In this document: positions 48,153-62,800 of the stretch, in pieces
Numbering within the stretch: the first letter of the stretch is position 1
Layout of the letters: every line of letters starts with the position of its first letter
Assembly: GCF_046630445.1 (NCBI RefSeq)
Contig: NC_092338.1
Location: 151,886,501-151,950,500, forward strand
DNA length: 64,000 nucleotides
Origin: Rutidosis leptorrhynchoides
Taxonomy: Eukaryota; Streptophyta; Magnoliopsida; Asterales; Asteraceae
Direction: 5' to 3'
Translations under genes and position numbers: made by a program
Notes under the pieces: generated by a model
The model's database searches: none
The model's input: only the letters and a program-made list of their open reading frames with translations
What the model was told of the DNA's origin: nothing

Positions 48153-48280
48153 AACATTACAGTACAAATGGTGGACACAACCAAATATGTAACTGGAAAT
48201 CACTTTATATCTTATCCTTTTTCCTAGTAATTATCAAGAAAATAATGAAGGAGGTACGATAATAGTGAAATCGTCATTAC

Positions 48281-49683
48281 TTATGTAAAACAGTGTCAAG
48301 AAGTTGCACCAGCTCCCAACAATGGAGAGAATCCAAAGTCCAACAACAACCTGCAAAAATATACAATTTACATCAAGTTATCAGATACTGTTTGAGTGTG
48401 TGGGTGAAAAAATTGAATACACACACTGAGATTAAATGACGCAACATACAAAAAGAAACTTCTATAAATCCCTCCCAGATGCAATGTTCCGAAGTGTATC
48501 AAGACCCTGATTGAGTTCATTCTTTAATCCAGCAGCAAACTGTAGGAACTTATCCTCGGGAATTCGAACTTCAGGGATACGTGGAGGGGATATGTAAACC
48601 AACCAGTCAGTCAATAATGTTGAAAATTACAATGTATTAATGTAGTCATAAACAGGTTAAAGCTTACTTGTTAATGAACTTAGAAGCGTTGGACCACAAG
48701 AACAGAACAGCAAACGCAAGTATCAAAACATAGCAAACCAAAGTAAGAAGATGGTACTCAAGCAATTCAAAAAACACCCACACTGCAGTTGCTCCACCAA
48801 GTACACTCGCTGATATTTTCTTGTTTCTCCATAAGAACACATCATCAGCTGCATTGAATAACCACGAAACACATTAAGTCAGAAGAATACAAGTAAATAA
48901 CTGAAGGCGATATAACACCGAACAAATGGACCACCCAGTTAGTTGACATATGAAGAACAAAAATCATCAAGAAAGTTTTTCAACTTCTTTAAATACACAC
49001 ATTTCATCATTCAGGTATATAGCAAAATATCACCATAACAACTTATTAATTTAATATTAAGGAAAAATAGACCAATAACAAAATGTCATCTTTTTGCCAA
49101 CTGCCTGTCAATTTGACCTAACAAAAACCTAAAATTGACCTTAGCAACTAATAAAAACTTAATGAATTAAGAAGAATTAAAGAAAATTTCAATGTAAGTA
49201 TATTACAATCAACTTCATAACATCTAACATATAACTTTAACTCTTTTAATTAACTAAAAAAAAATCCAAAAATAGTAAATTAACACATAACTAAGGAACA
49301 TAAAAACATATGAATAATAGTCTAATTAGAAAAAGCACAACAGTTACTAAGTAACTAAATCTGTAAGTCATCAAGTAAAAGTTCAAATTATAGTTCAGCA
49401 ACAGATAATAAATGAATATATTTAAATTAAATAATTACTGCTTACGTTTTCCACCACCAAAAACTTTATGAATAGGTTTCTCTCTACCAAACAACCTATA
49501 GATCTTGGATTTCATCGAAGAAGAAGAAAAAGAAGAAGAAGGTGGTGAGGTGGCATCTTGATGCTTCTTCTTCAACTCATCATCGTACTGATGTTGCTGA
49601 TGTTTCTTCTTTTTCTTATCAGTGTCAGAATAGGAAGATGAAGAATCATCGCGATGAAGAAAAAATCGATTATTTCCCCCCAA
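48281..49683 (-). pseudogene. reticulon-like (RTNLB) gene fragment, four exons
   Basis: Plant reticulons are ER membrane proteins that bend tubules through paired hydrophobic hairpins. Exon 1 (49446-49683) encodes a Ser/Asp/Lys-rich head and [22 protein letters not shown]. Exon 2 (48668-48848) gives [10 protein letters not shown] and the first hydrophobic hairpin. Exon 3 (about 48470-48592) gives PPRIPEVRIPEDKFLQFAAG and NIASGRDL. Exon 4 (48281-48350) gives VVVGLWILSIVGSWCNFLTLFY. Introns keep several GT and AG sites. Signs of decay: a TAG stop after GRDL, where family members have Lys; no AG at the intron 2 acceptor; no in-frame ATG at the head; and no last exon (the HTVPVLYEKYE part) downstream. 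It is a captured, non-functional fragment, or less likely a local pseudogene. Confidence 0.88.
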
Positions 49684-49689
49684 AAAAAT

Positions 49690-50480
49690 ACCTGAGTTAA
49701 TCGACGATAGGAACGAAGGTTAGTTCGTCAAAGAAGCAGATAGGAAATACGATGATAGCAACCGTTCTTATGCTTAAAGGGATGTTAATGTGATTTGATG
49801 AAGGAGAGGGGACGTGTGAAGGTACGGTAACGGCCTATAAATTCGTATTCGGGGCACCTTCGTAATTAGGGATTGTAACTGTCGTTATTTTGCAAATGTT
49901 CACGGTCATTGCAAATTACTATGACAGTTTTAATGGTTAATCAAACATGGCACATGACATAAATTTTTCTGAAAGGAGGAACCTGAATAGCTTCCGAAAT
50001 GGCATAACCATAGTGGCGAATAACCAATGCATGTACCTACCACCTGGGGAGTGTCCCAAGCATCTCATGCACTATTACAACTCACAACCTTTTGCCACGA
50101 TATTACCCGTTTAGACCCGCCTAGTTAAAACCCACTAACTTTGGGTCATTCATCAATATCCCACCTTAAATCCACCAGTTTAACATGTGTTTTCATGCAT
50201 TCAAGGTTACAAAACAGCACACAAATGTTACAATTCATAGTCTTGAACCAAGAAATAAAATAAACAATAATAATGGCAACAACAAACATATAATCATAAC
50301 ACCAAAGTCTTACCATTCTTGTTTATATAGAAACATATAGATTGGATAAAGAGGTCATTGTAGTCCTTATTTCAACATCAATGCATGTATCCAAACTGTC
50401 TGCATGATTGACATTGTAAGTACACTCGCATAATAAGAACTAAAGAGAGTAACACACACACACATATGATGGAAAAGAGC
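49690..50480. other. Helitron interior, nothing recognised
   Basis: No gene is recognised. 49690-49880 (minus) may be a captured 5' UTR or promoter piece joined to the reticulon fragment, with a CAG/GTATTT splice-like junction at about 49690. Confidence 0.35.
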
Positions 50481-50487
50481 ATTGTAC

Positions 50488-50551
50488 CTTCTTCGAATAA
50501 CCAATCGAGCAATAACACCTTGTTGATCTTCCATCTTTTTTAAAGCCTCGC
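50488..50551 (-). pseudogene. isolated exon, probable beta-1,3-galactosyltransferase (HPGT-like)
   Basis: The 64 bp exon is bounded by TTCAG and AAG/GTACAA and encodes GEALKKMEDQQGVIARLVIRR. This resembles the plant Galactosyl_T segment around G.ALKKLE..KGV..RFVIGRS, as in hydroxyproline O-galactosyltransferases (arabinogalactan-protein glycosylation in the Golgi). The Gly of the VIGRS motif is Arg here. The exon ends on a split Ser/Arg codon (AG), as VIGRS would. No neighbouring exon of the gene was found. Family identity is from memory of the motif and is moderately sure. Confidence 0.5.
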
Positions 50552-50559
50552 CTGAATCA

Positions 50560-51620
50560 CCCACGTACTAATCAGTGATATCAAATTAGTAAGCATAAGA
50601 CAATTTGCCTCTATGCTATTACTTTTATATATTTTAATGGCACTTAATATTAGGTACATAACCTTCTTGTGTGTGTGTATAACATAATTTCACCAAATAA
50701 AATCGGAATTAAAAAATCGGTAGAAATGCGATTCCAGATTTGTAAAGAACTCATTAGTTAAAATTATTAACCTGATTGAATCCCAGTATTCACATAAAAT
50801 TACTAACTGAGTTGCTAATCCCTTAAAAAAATTCCTTAAATAGGTCAATTTGTTGAATGAGTTGGAGAAGAACTGTAAATTAATCAATCACAGCAAACAT
50901 GTCTGTCCACTTTGCAAATGAGTTGGTGGAAACAGTGGTCTAAGCCGCAGTACTTAAATAACTCTTGATGTATCACTGCGTCTTAGATGATCAAAAGCCT
51001 AACTTGTCCACCTGTTTGACAAAAAGCATTAGGCACTTTCACATTTGCATTCTTAGGGAAGCAGGTAGCTTAGCAACCCAATATAAGCGTAGAAGCATAG
51101 AAGTAAAATAATGTTATGTAAAACTGTTAGACTTTACTTTTTGTATGTAAAGAGTTACTTGATAGCCAACTTTAAATAAAGACTACAAATTACAAAATCC
51201 ATAACTTTTTTGTCGATGGTTATATTTGTACTACAAATATAATTTGTATGGCCTTTTTCAGCAAAATGGAATGGGTCAAATATATACGACACTAAAGATG
51301 TAAGTCACAAAAAAATATAATGGTTATACCTGATCAACAATTACAAATGTAACTTTTTTTTATATCATTTAAATGATTTCGCATGAAGAAGAACACATAA
51401 TATGAAATCGAAAAACAGAACAAAAGAACAGTATTAAATTGAAAGGCAGAACGACTACGTTGAGGGTATAATTTGGTTAGGTGAACCCGGATTATTCAAA
51501 CTGATTACAGAACTTTGATTTAAACGAATAACCTACAATGAAAATGAAAGAAATTTTTTGTTTTTCAAAACACGTGAAGTAGAATGAACACAAAACATGA
51601 AATCGGTTAACATAAGAAAT
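50560..51620. other. Helitron interior, AT-rich
   Basis: No gene is recognised. A good acceptor (TTTTTGTCAAACAG, minus strand, near 51012-51025) is followed by a short non-coding-looking stretch. Confidence 0.4.
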
Positions 51621-51622
51621 AC

Positions 51623-51746
51623 CTGAAGGTTGATTTGATTTCTTTACACACGGCCTATTAACATCCAGTTCGAGTAATTTGTATGACTGTATGTCAGACT
51701 TTTGTAGCACAATTTGAAACGATAACCTTCAATGGTAAACGATAAC
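51623..51746 (-). pseudogene. unidentified exon-like block (B)
   Basis: Minus-strand block with acceptor CATTGCAG/GTTATCG and donor CCTTCAG/GTATTTC. One frame reads SFQIVLQKSDIQSYKLLELD and then VNRPCVKKSNQPS. I do not recognise the family. The acceptor region is a 20 bp tandem duplication (ACGATAACCT.CAATGGTAA), giving two candidate AGs. Confidence 0.4.
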
Positions 51747-51988
51747 CTGCAATGGTAACATGCAATTTTAACATCTCACGGCCGTTATGATGGCCAGGAA
51801 CTTATCCATTTGAACCGACTAAAAATCAATCAAATTAAACCGATTCAAAATCACAACAGAGAGTCTGCGATGTCATGGTTAATCGCAGATAGTGGTATTT
51901 AATCGAACTAAAACAGAAGGGAACCCTAATATTGAATGTAATTGTGTGATTCGTGGTTTTGAACGAATCCATATGTGTAACAATTTAC

Positions 51989-52045
51989 CTTCATCAGCCT
52001 CGATTCACGAAGATTATTCCATTCGTTCGAAACCCTAGAAGTCAT
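51989..52045 (-). pseudogene. unidentified first exon (A) near the Helitron 5' end
   Basis: ATG at 52045 opens 19 codons, MTSRVSNEWNNLRESRLMK, ending exactly at a GTAAATTG donor. The preceding minus-strand sequence (CTTTGTGTACTATG, AAACCCTAATT words upstream) looks like a plant 5' leader. It could serve as the first exon of a chimeric Helitron transcript. The source gene is not recognised. Confidence 0.45.
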
Positions 52046-52419
52046 AGTACACAAAGCTTGAAACCCTAATTAAAGAACCGTTGATGAAAATCATGATGGA
52101 TGATGACTGATCCGTGAAATATTGAAGAGATGAAACCGCTGATGCTGTTAACCCTAATTAAGGGGACACGCGTCAAACGCACGTAATTAGTGAGTTTTTT
52201 AATTCAAAATTCTGAGAAGAAAGGATTTCCTGAGGATGAATCTGGAGGTGACACGTGTCCGATTTAGTACTGTGATTTATAGAGATAGAGAAGTAATGAT
52301 GATGTTTCAAAATACGTGTTGACTTGCATGTGCTTAACAACGCATAATCAACAAGTTACTAAGTAATAACTTAAGCATGATCATCCATGCTTATTAATGA
52401 TGTGTATACGTGGATGCTT

Positions 52420-53825
52420 TGTGACGAACTGGAAATTTCCGACCAAATTTAAACTTAATCTTTACTTGATTCCGACACGAAAAGCAAAGTCTGTAATGTT
52501 GAGTCTCGAAATTTTTGAAACTATGTTCATGTATGCATTTGACTTTGAACAATTCCCGACGATTCACGAACAACTGTTTGTAAATAAATATGTAAATAAA
52601 AGATATAGATATGGAATTTGACACATGTAACTTGTTACATATTAATTGTTACTTGTAATATCATTAGATATTATTATTACATTTAACCTTAATAACCATG
52701 ATTATTATTATCATCTTTATAATTATTATTATTAATATCTCAGTATTATAAATTTTACTATTATTATTATGATTATTTATTATAAATATATTTATCAATA
52801 TTATTAGTATTATTATAAATAACATTAATATTAATATAGTTAATATTATTGGGTATTATTTCCAATATTATTAATAATTATTGATATTATTATCATTATT
52901 ATAAATTGTATTATTATTATTATTTATACACTTATTAATAGTATTAATATTATCCTTAATACACATATACTTATAAATACAGAGTATTATCATGTATATG
53001 TACATATACGTGTATAAAATACTGTAAATACATATATAAACAGAGAATAATATGTATTCTGTTTCATTTTATTATCGTACTGCTTTTGATTTGATTTCTG
53101 TCTCATATCTAGCACAAATCACGGTTCCACTCACAAGACAAATCCAAAAATGTGCTAGTCATCAATATCATTGTTTTTATTTTCTTCTGCTTGTATCAAC
53201 CGAATATCCATATCCAGAATGATTGAGGCAATCAACTAGTTGCTGTTTTAATTAAGAAAATAATTGAATGCGACTATCTATCTATATAATTTGTACATTT
53301 ATCTGCATCTATGATAGGAACAACCACAAACACATTAACATCCTTAGAAACGCCACAACCATCTCCTTCACCTCTTCTCTATGACTCTCTTATATTTCTT
53401 TTGTGTTCGAATCACTTCACCATGAAACCACCCTAAGTCGCCAACCACTGCCACCATTCAAAACCCATCACGGCTGCTGCACGTGTTTATTGCTTGATGA
53501 AACCCATTGTTGCCATTACTATTCTGGCAGCCATAATCAAACACCATCGCCAGTTTTTATTTTTTTATTTCTTTTTCTTTCTTTTTCTTCTGCATCTTCG
53601 TGAGCCCAGCTCAAAAGGTTGATATTATTCGCTATTCTTCTGTGTATGAACGATCACATTGAATCACTAAACAATCACCATTTTTCCATAGCGAGATTCT
53701 TGCAGCTGCTATGCTTGTTCCCTTCTGTTTCTGCCCAGCTTCAGCCTCAAAAAACACGATGTCCCACTTCAGTTTCTACTAAACTCGCTGTTATTTCCGT
53801 AAATGGTTAAACTGCTACAGCCATT
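52420..53825 (+). mobile_element. LTR fragment of the long-LTR family, plus orientation
   Basis: TGTGACGAACTGGAAATTTCCGACC at 52420 is a diverged form of the family LTR start TGTGATGACCCGGAAATTTCCG. It is followed by the expected CGTCG motif, an ATT/TTA-rich block (52630-53010) and a CCA/ACC-rich block (53390-53600). It stops at about 53825, so only the first third or so is present. Small plus-strand frames here are not genes. Confidence 0.75.
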
Positions 53826-54100
53826 AAAATGTCCCGTTCTTATTGATTAAAAACGTTCCATATTAATTGATTTCGTTGTGAGGTTTTGACCTCTATATGA
53901 GACGTTTTTCAAAGACTGCATTCATTTTAAAACAAACCATAACCTTTATTTCATAAATAAAGGTTTAAAAAGCTTTACGTAGATTATCAAATAATGATAA
54001 TCTAAAATATCCTATTTACACACGACTATTACATAATGGTTTACAATACAAATATGTTACAACGAAATAAGTTTCTTGAATGCAGTTTTTACACAATATC
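53826..54100 (-). mobile_element. LTR end fragment of a related subfamily, minus orientation
   Basis: AAATGTCCCGTTCTTATTGATTAAAAACG ... TTGTGAGGTTTTGACCTCTATATGAGACG parallels the left ends of the long LTRs (ATCGCGAGGTACTTGACCTCTATATGATACA) but is clearly a different subfamily. It is interrupted at 54100 by the next element; ATATC (54096-54100) is the expected target duplication. Confidence 0.65.
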
Positions 54101-57949
<3,849 letters not shown>

Positions 57950-58341
57950 GTACCTACCCGTTAAAGAAATTTCGTCCCGAAATTTGAGTGAGGTGGCCAT
58001 GGCTAACAATAAAAATGTTTTCATGACGAATAAGAGTTGATAAATAGAGTTTTATCATCAATGGCTAATATAGATAAAACAATTCGATTATCCGAAGCGT
58101 ACGCGTGAAACTATCGCAAAAGATTGAGATATAGATTTAACTTTTAACGTAGTCGCGGTTGAATTTAGAAAATAAGGTGTGTCTAATCTTTTGACGTTGT
58201 CTTGGTTGAATTCCGGAATTCAAGGGATTTAAAGAAAATCTTCGAAATCTAAAAGATTTGATTCTTCGGCGAGTAAGAAAATTAAGATCTCTATAATTAA
58301 ATACGATGATCTGCCTTGATTACTACGTATGATTTTTCCAT

Positions 58342-58348
58342 TATAAAT
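58342..58348 (+). promoter_or_regulatory. TATA box of the antisense ORF (copy 2)
   Basis: TATAAAT lies 70 bp before the first ATG (58412) and 76 bp before the ATG shared with copy 1 (58418). Confidence 0.5.
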
Positions 58349-58411
58349 TTACCTTTTCTGTTCCATTAGTTTTCACCACTTCTATACTCAATTCCCAAAT
58401 TCAAAAGATTT

Positions 58412-58591
58412 ATGAAAATGCTTAACCCTGTTCTGATCCTTGTTCTTATTCTAACTATCGTAATGATCGTTCTTCTTTTCCAACTCCTACCTGAAGAATC
58501 AGTTTATTTCTATTATGCTCTAGGGATTATTGTATTTATAATCCTCCCGTGTCTTTATATTGCCATACATACTGATATCCACGGTTTGTAA
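58412..58591 (+). CDS. antisense ORF, two-helix membrane peptide (copy 2)
   Basis: 59 codons before TAA. The second ATG at 58418 gives a 57-residue peptide exactly colinear with copy 1. It has a hydrophobic helix (NPVLILVLILTIVMIVLLFQ), turn LPEES, VYFYYALG, a second helix with PCLYIAI, and an end in IHGL. The two copies differ in roughly 13 silent codon changes and 25 replacements by hand count, with none breaking the frame. It is unlike any family I know. Antisense to the element, 460 bp from its 3' LTR. Confidence 0.6.
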   Translation: MKMLNPVLILVLILTIVMIVLLFQLLPEESVYFYYALGIIVFIILPCLYIAIHTDIHGL

Positions 58592-59220
58592 TTTCGGTGT
58601 TGTCATTGAGTTTTATATTCTCTCTTATATTTTAGACCTCTTTGCCTTTTTATTATCCTCTCGACCTCTAATAAAGCGAGCAACGGTCCAGAATTCATAG
58701 ATATGAATTTCGAAATGGACATAGTTAATGTTCTAGAAAAGAAATGGTAATAGTACAATCTGACTTGTCAAATTACCAGAATTCAAGGGAAAGATAGGAC
58801 TATCAAGAAAATATGTTCTTGATATGTTTATATATCAGATAAAATGTAAGAGTCGTATAACATGGCACATGATGACGTTATAATTTGTGAATCATCATGT
58901 CCCATTTAGAAACTCAGCATGACTTAATGTAATATAATCACGTTGATCAAGTGTCATTATATTATACTAATTCATACATCAGTTCCCAACATTACTGCAA
59001 TAACATTCATATTTTAAGCTCGAAGTTTACAGAATATAGAAACTAACAGTTTCTATATGATGTAATACTGATAGCACCAAGAGATTAATGATTTCAGATA
59101 AGAATAGTTATAAAAATATCTTCAGAAATATGGAGGATATTTATAATGAAAAATACGATGATATCTTGGAATTTCTAATATCGAAGGATGGTGAAGAAGA
59201 TTTGTTCGCCAGAGTTTGGA
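58592..59220. other. internal region of copy 2, no gene seen
   Basis: Homologous to 24717-25620 of copy 1. Short frames only. Confidence 0.5.
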
Positions 59221-59224
59221 GTCA

Positions 59225-59450
59225 GAAGCAAGGTATTTGTTAAAGATTTCATCAGAAACAGAATCATCAGGATTCTTAATGTACAAGTCTAGTCCTTGTG
59301 ATTCGTTCAGAGACTCCTTCGTGGTTTGCTCAATCTGTTTTTCAGTACCAAATTTTATATCGAACGTTCCTAACACTCCCTTCTTTATCATCAAACTTTT
59401 TGCCGTTTAGACCATCTATAATTTTTCTGTTTCCTCTGCATTTAATGCTA
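59225..59450 (-). pseudogene. poly(A)-binding protein gene fragment (copy 2)
   Basis: The minus strand reads GLNGKKFDDKE, then (in another frame) IEQTTKESLNESQGLDLYIK and NPDDSVSDE, closely following plant PABP from the RRM3 end through the linker into RRM4. The limits match the piece in the copia element at 40805-41045 within a few codons. Captured host DNA, broken. Confidence 0.8.
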
Positions 59451-59459
59451 ATATATCTG

Positions 59460-61020
59460 AGTCATCGATTATCAATCCGTGGTGGTTTCAAGAGAATTGT
59501 GTTTTTAGATGAATAAACGCCGAGGGTAATATGGTGGAATATAAAAGGTACTCTGGTAACAATAAATGAGCACGCATATATATCAAGGTTATAATAAGGT
59601 TGTTTTGAATGAAGAGTTGAAGTTGTCTTGATGGAGCTGTGACAAAATTGGCTACTTTGAAAAGGGATCGCAAAGTTATTTTTGCTAATAAATGCCAAAA
59701 GATCTGACGCGGCTGCATGTTAAACTTTTACTCAGTTGCCGAGAGTTTCTCAGGTGCATAACTATATGCATAAATTTTTTCTTTCGTAGATGAAGTGTGG
59801 TTGGTTCATCCTCTCGTTTGAGGTGTTTTCAAGAATCATGAAATGTTTGAACGCAGTTTGGAATCGCCAAGATACAAATGAGGTTTAAGATGAAATCAAG
59901 TGGCAACTTGAAGAATTGTTTAGTTTCATATGTTATAGTCAATATTTTAATTTATTTTAATTGTCCAATGTTGGTAGTCCATAGTTGATAGTCCACATTG
60001 ACAGTCCAATAATTCATATACAGTTTAATATATAATATTCGAATTAATTAATACGTGTCGTGACCCGTATACGTCTCAGACTCGATCACAACTCAAAGTA
60101 TATATATTATTATAGAATCAATCTCAACCCTGTATAGCTAACTCCCGCATTACTGCATATAGAGTGTCTATGGTTATTCCAAATAATATATATAGATGGG
60201 TCGATATGATATGTCAAAACCTTGTATACGTGTCCCGATATTTAAAGTGCATAAAAATAAATAACAGAAATTAAATGACGATAAATAAAGTGCGTAAAGT
60301 AAATAACAAAAATTAAATGACGATAAATAAAATTGCGAGAATGTAAATTGCGATAATTAAATTGCGATAAATAAAGTGTAATCAGTTAGCTGGGAACAAT
60401 TAGTTAGGAACAGTTAGCGTAGATTCTTAAAAAAATTTCTCATAGTTAATTTATTTGTTTCTAACAACTTTTATTCCATCAAATGTTTTCTTCATTATGC
60501 CACTTGTCAACTCTTGACTTGGATTCTGATCGGTCAAAATCCGAATATGAAATTGAACTTGAATGAAAATAGTTGTTCTTTGATGAACGGATACGTATAT
60601 GTGTGGATGTAAGTAGGATAGGAAATGATTGTTGAATCAGATTTGAAGAATGTACAGTGTAACTCATTAATGTGGAATCTGAAGTATTCCTCGGGTATTA
60701 CCTACCCGTTAAAATATTTTCATCTTTAACAGTTTGTACGAAAGAATTTTTAATCACAATCCCTAAGAAAATATATATACATATATATTTTCTTCAGATG
60801 TAATCATGGATTTAATGAGTCAATATAATATTAGACTCATTTGATTTTCGGTTCGAGCTAGAATAAGTAATCTCTAAAACTATTAGGATCCACATATTCT
60901 TCACAGAATATTGATGAAGTTATGGATCAATACTTCATCGTTCATTGTTGTTGATACTCCTTGGTATCTATGGTGCGTATGATGTTGATGTTCGTGGGAC
61001 AGATTGTGAAATTGAGGTGT
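59460..61020. other. internal region of copy 2, no gene seen
   Basis: Homologous to 25940-27540 of copy 1, including the AAATTGCGATAAATAAA words (60240-60380) and the TATTCCTCGGGTATTACCTACCCGTTAAA motif near 60685-60715. The latter repeats part of the sequence next to the 3' LTR (57949-57965). Confidence 0.5.
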
Positions 61021-61024
61021 GTGA

Positions 61025-61514
61025 TGCGGATGTTGTTGTTGGTGGTACTGTTGGTGCCGGTAATGTTGCTGAAGCTGGTAATTTTTGCACCATATTCTCC
61101 AGATTGATTACTCGAGCGTGAAGTTCGTTGACTTCTTCTATTATTCCGGGATGATTGTCGGTCGGTATGAGCGGATGAATAAGGTTTATAATTTTAGATA
61201 GAATACAATCGTGGTGAGATATTCAGGAAATGGGGGTGAAAATGGTGTTTCAGACTGGTTCGCCGGTAAGTGCTTCAGGTTCATTGCCAAGAGGTAAATT
61301 CGGTTGGTGGGTGGAAAGGATCGCCTTCCTCTCGTCTCTATCGGTTAAGTCGACTACGAACCCATCAGATGAATTGGGGATGATTGATTGGTTGATTCAT
61401 TCTGGTGACGTTGCCTCCGGAGCTTAGGTGAACATCCATGTCGGAATAGCAGTCGGAATAACTATCGGATTAGCTATCGAAGTCTGAGGGACTCGAACTG
61501 GTTGAGGGATTCAT
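61025..61514 (-). pseudogene. Gag-like remnant of copy 2
   Basis: Starts MNPSTSSSPSDFDS at 61514 (minus), parallel to MDPTLSLDSISSGSDFE of copy 1. Later blocks match at nucleotide level down to the GTTGGTGGTACTG-type tail. Broken in several places. Plus-strand frame 61230-61427 is a shadow. Confidence 0.65.
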
Positions 61515-61929
61515 CTCGAACAATCAGATGAAGTATTTTCGATAAGAAACAGATTATAGGATGTAGATTAGTACCCTGCAATACATAATTCACATATGCA
61601 TATACAATACTAAAATCTCATATGTTACAGAGGAATCTACGGAAGTTGTCAGATAAAGTCTACAGTACAAGATATGCTAAGATATGAATTAGCAGATACG
61701 CTAAGATACGAATTTTGTCTATACACTATTCATGCAATCATTGCAGTAAGATGTGTCTAGACTAAGAATGATAAGCAGGTAATTTCCTAAGGATGATAAA
61801 TAGATGATTTTCGACAAAAAATGATAAGCAAAACTTTTGACATGCAAATACGGTCGAAGTCCAGACTCACTAATGCATCCTAACGACTATCAGTTAGACT
61901 CACTAATGCAAGACCTGGTTCTCTAAGAC

Positions 61930-61947
61930 CACCGCTCTGATACCAAC
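61930..61947 (-). other. primer binding site of copy 2
   Basis: GTTGGTATCAGAGCGGTG on the minus strand, adjoining the LTR that begins at 61948. Confidence 0.9.
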
Positions 61948-62800
61948 TGAAACGCCCCGTCCTAATCCATCCGGACGAAGTCCATATCGATTATAAACGA
62001 TTCACAACAGTTGATTACATCGCGAGGTACTTGACCTCTATATGATACATTTTACAAACATTGCATTCATTTTTGAAAAGGCAATCTTTCATTACATCGA
62101 AAGTTGACAACATGCATACCATTTTGTAATATATCTTATTATAATAGACTTAATAATAATCTTGATGAACTCAACGACTCGAATGCAACGTCTTTTGAAA
62201 TATGTCATGCATGACTCCAAGTAATATCTTTAAGATGAGCAAATGCACAACGGAAGATTTCTTTCGTACCTGAGAATAAACATGCTTTAAAGTGTCAACC
62301 AAAAGGTTGGTGAGTTCATTAGTTTAACATAAATAATCATTTCATAATTTTAATAGACCACAAGATTTCATACTTCCATTTCTCATAATCATACGTCCCA
62401 TGCATAGAGACAAAAATATCATTCATATGGATTGAACACCTGGTAACCGACATTCACAATATGTATATACGAATATCCCCATCATTCCGGGATCCTCCTT
62501 CGGACATGATATAAATTTTGAAGTACTAAAGCATCCGGTACTTTGGATGGGGCTTGTTGGACCCGATAGATCTATCTTTAGAGTTCACGTCAATTAGGGT
62601 GTCTGTTCTCTAATTCTTAGATTACCAGACTTAATAAAAAGGGCATATTCGATTTCGATAATTCAACCATAGAATGTAGTTTCACGTACTTGTGTCTATT
62701 TCGTAAAACATTTATAAAAGCAGCGCATGTATTCTCAGTCCCAAAAATATATATTGCAAAAGCATTTAAAAAGGGATTAATGAAACTCACAATAATGTAT
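61948..62800 (-). repeat. 5' LTR of copy 2, first 853 bp
   Basis: Matches 54101-54952 with few differences. It breaks off at AATAATGTAT, where a new LTR begins. Divergence from the partner LTR looks like 1-2% by eye. Confidence 0.9.

Larger units (their letters stand above)
47335..52285 (-). mobile_element. non-autonomous Helitron carrying host gene fragments
   Basis: Minus-strand 3' end: hairpin CCCGTGC-AAC-GCACGGG (47348-47364), ten-base spacer, CTAG (47335-47338), host T. Minus-strand 5' end: host A, then TCTCTATAAATCACAG (from 52285), followed by CGGACACGTGTC, a motif common near plant Helitron 5' ends. Length 4951 bp. No Rep/helicase is present, so it is non-autonomous. All recognisable gene pieces (reticulon, probable galactosyltransferase, two unidentified exons) are in the Helitron's own sense and keep introns, as expected for Helitron capture at the DNA level. 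The 3' end is strong. The 5' end is a best guess within a few bases. Confidence 0.7.

Noticed and set aside
47335-52285. Autonomous Helitron
   Set aside because: No Rep or helicase motif is seen in any frame within the element.
53403-53603. His/Cys-rich plus-strand frame
   Set aside because: It lies in an LTR fragment, and the corresponding LTR regions elsewhere do not keep the frame.
59462-59718. Two minus-strand frames in copy 2, with 26144-26413 in copy 1
   Set aside because: The DNA is homologous, but the frames are not in register as proteins, unlike the 57-codon antisense ORF.
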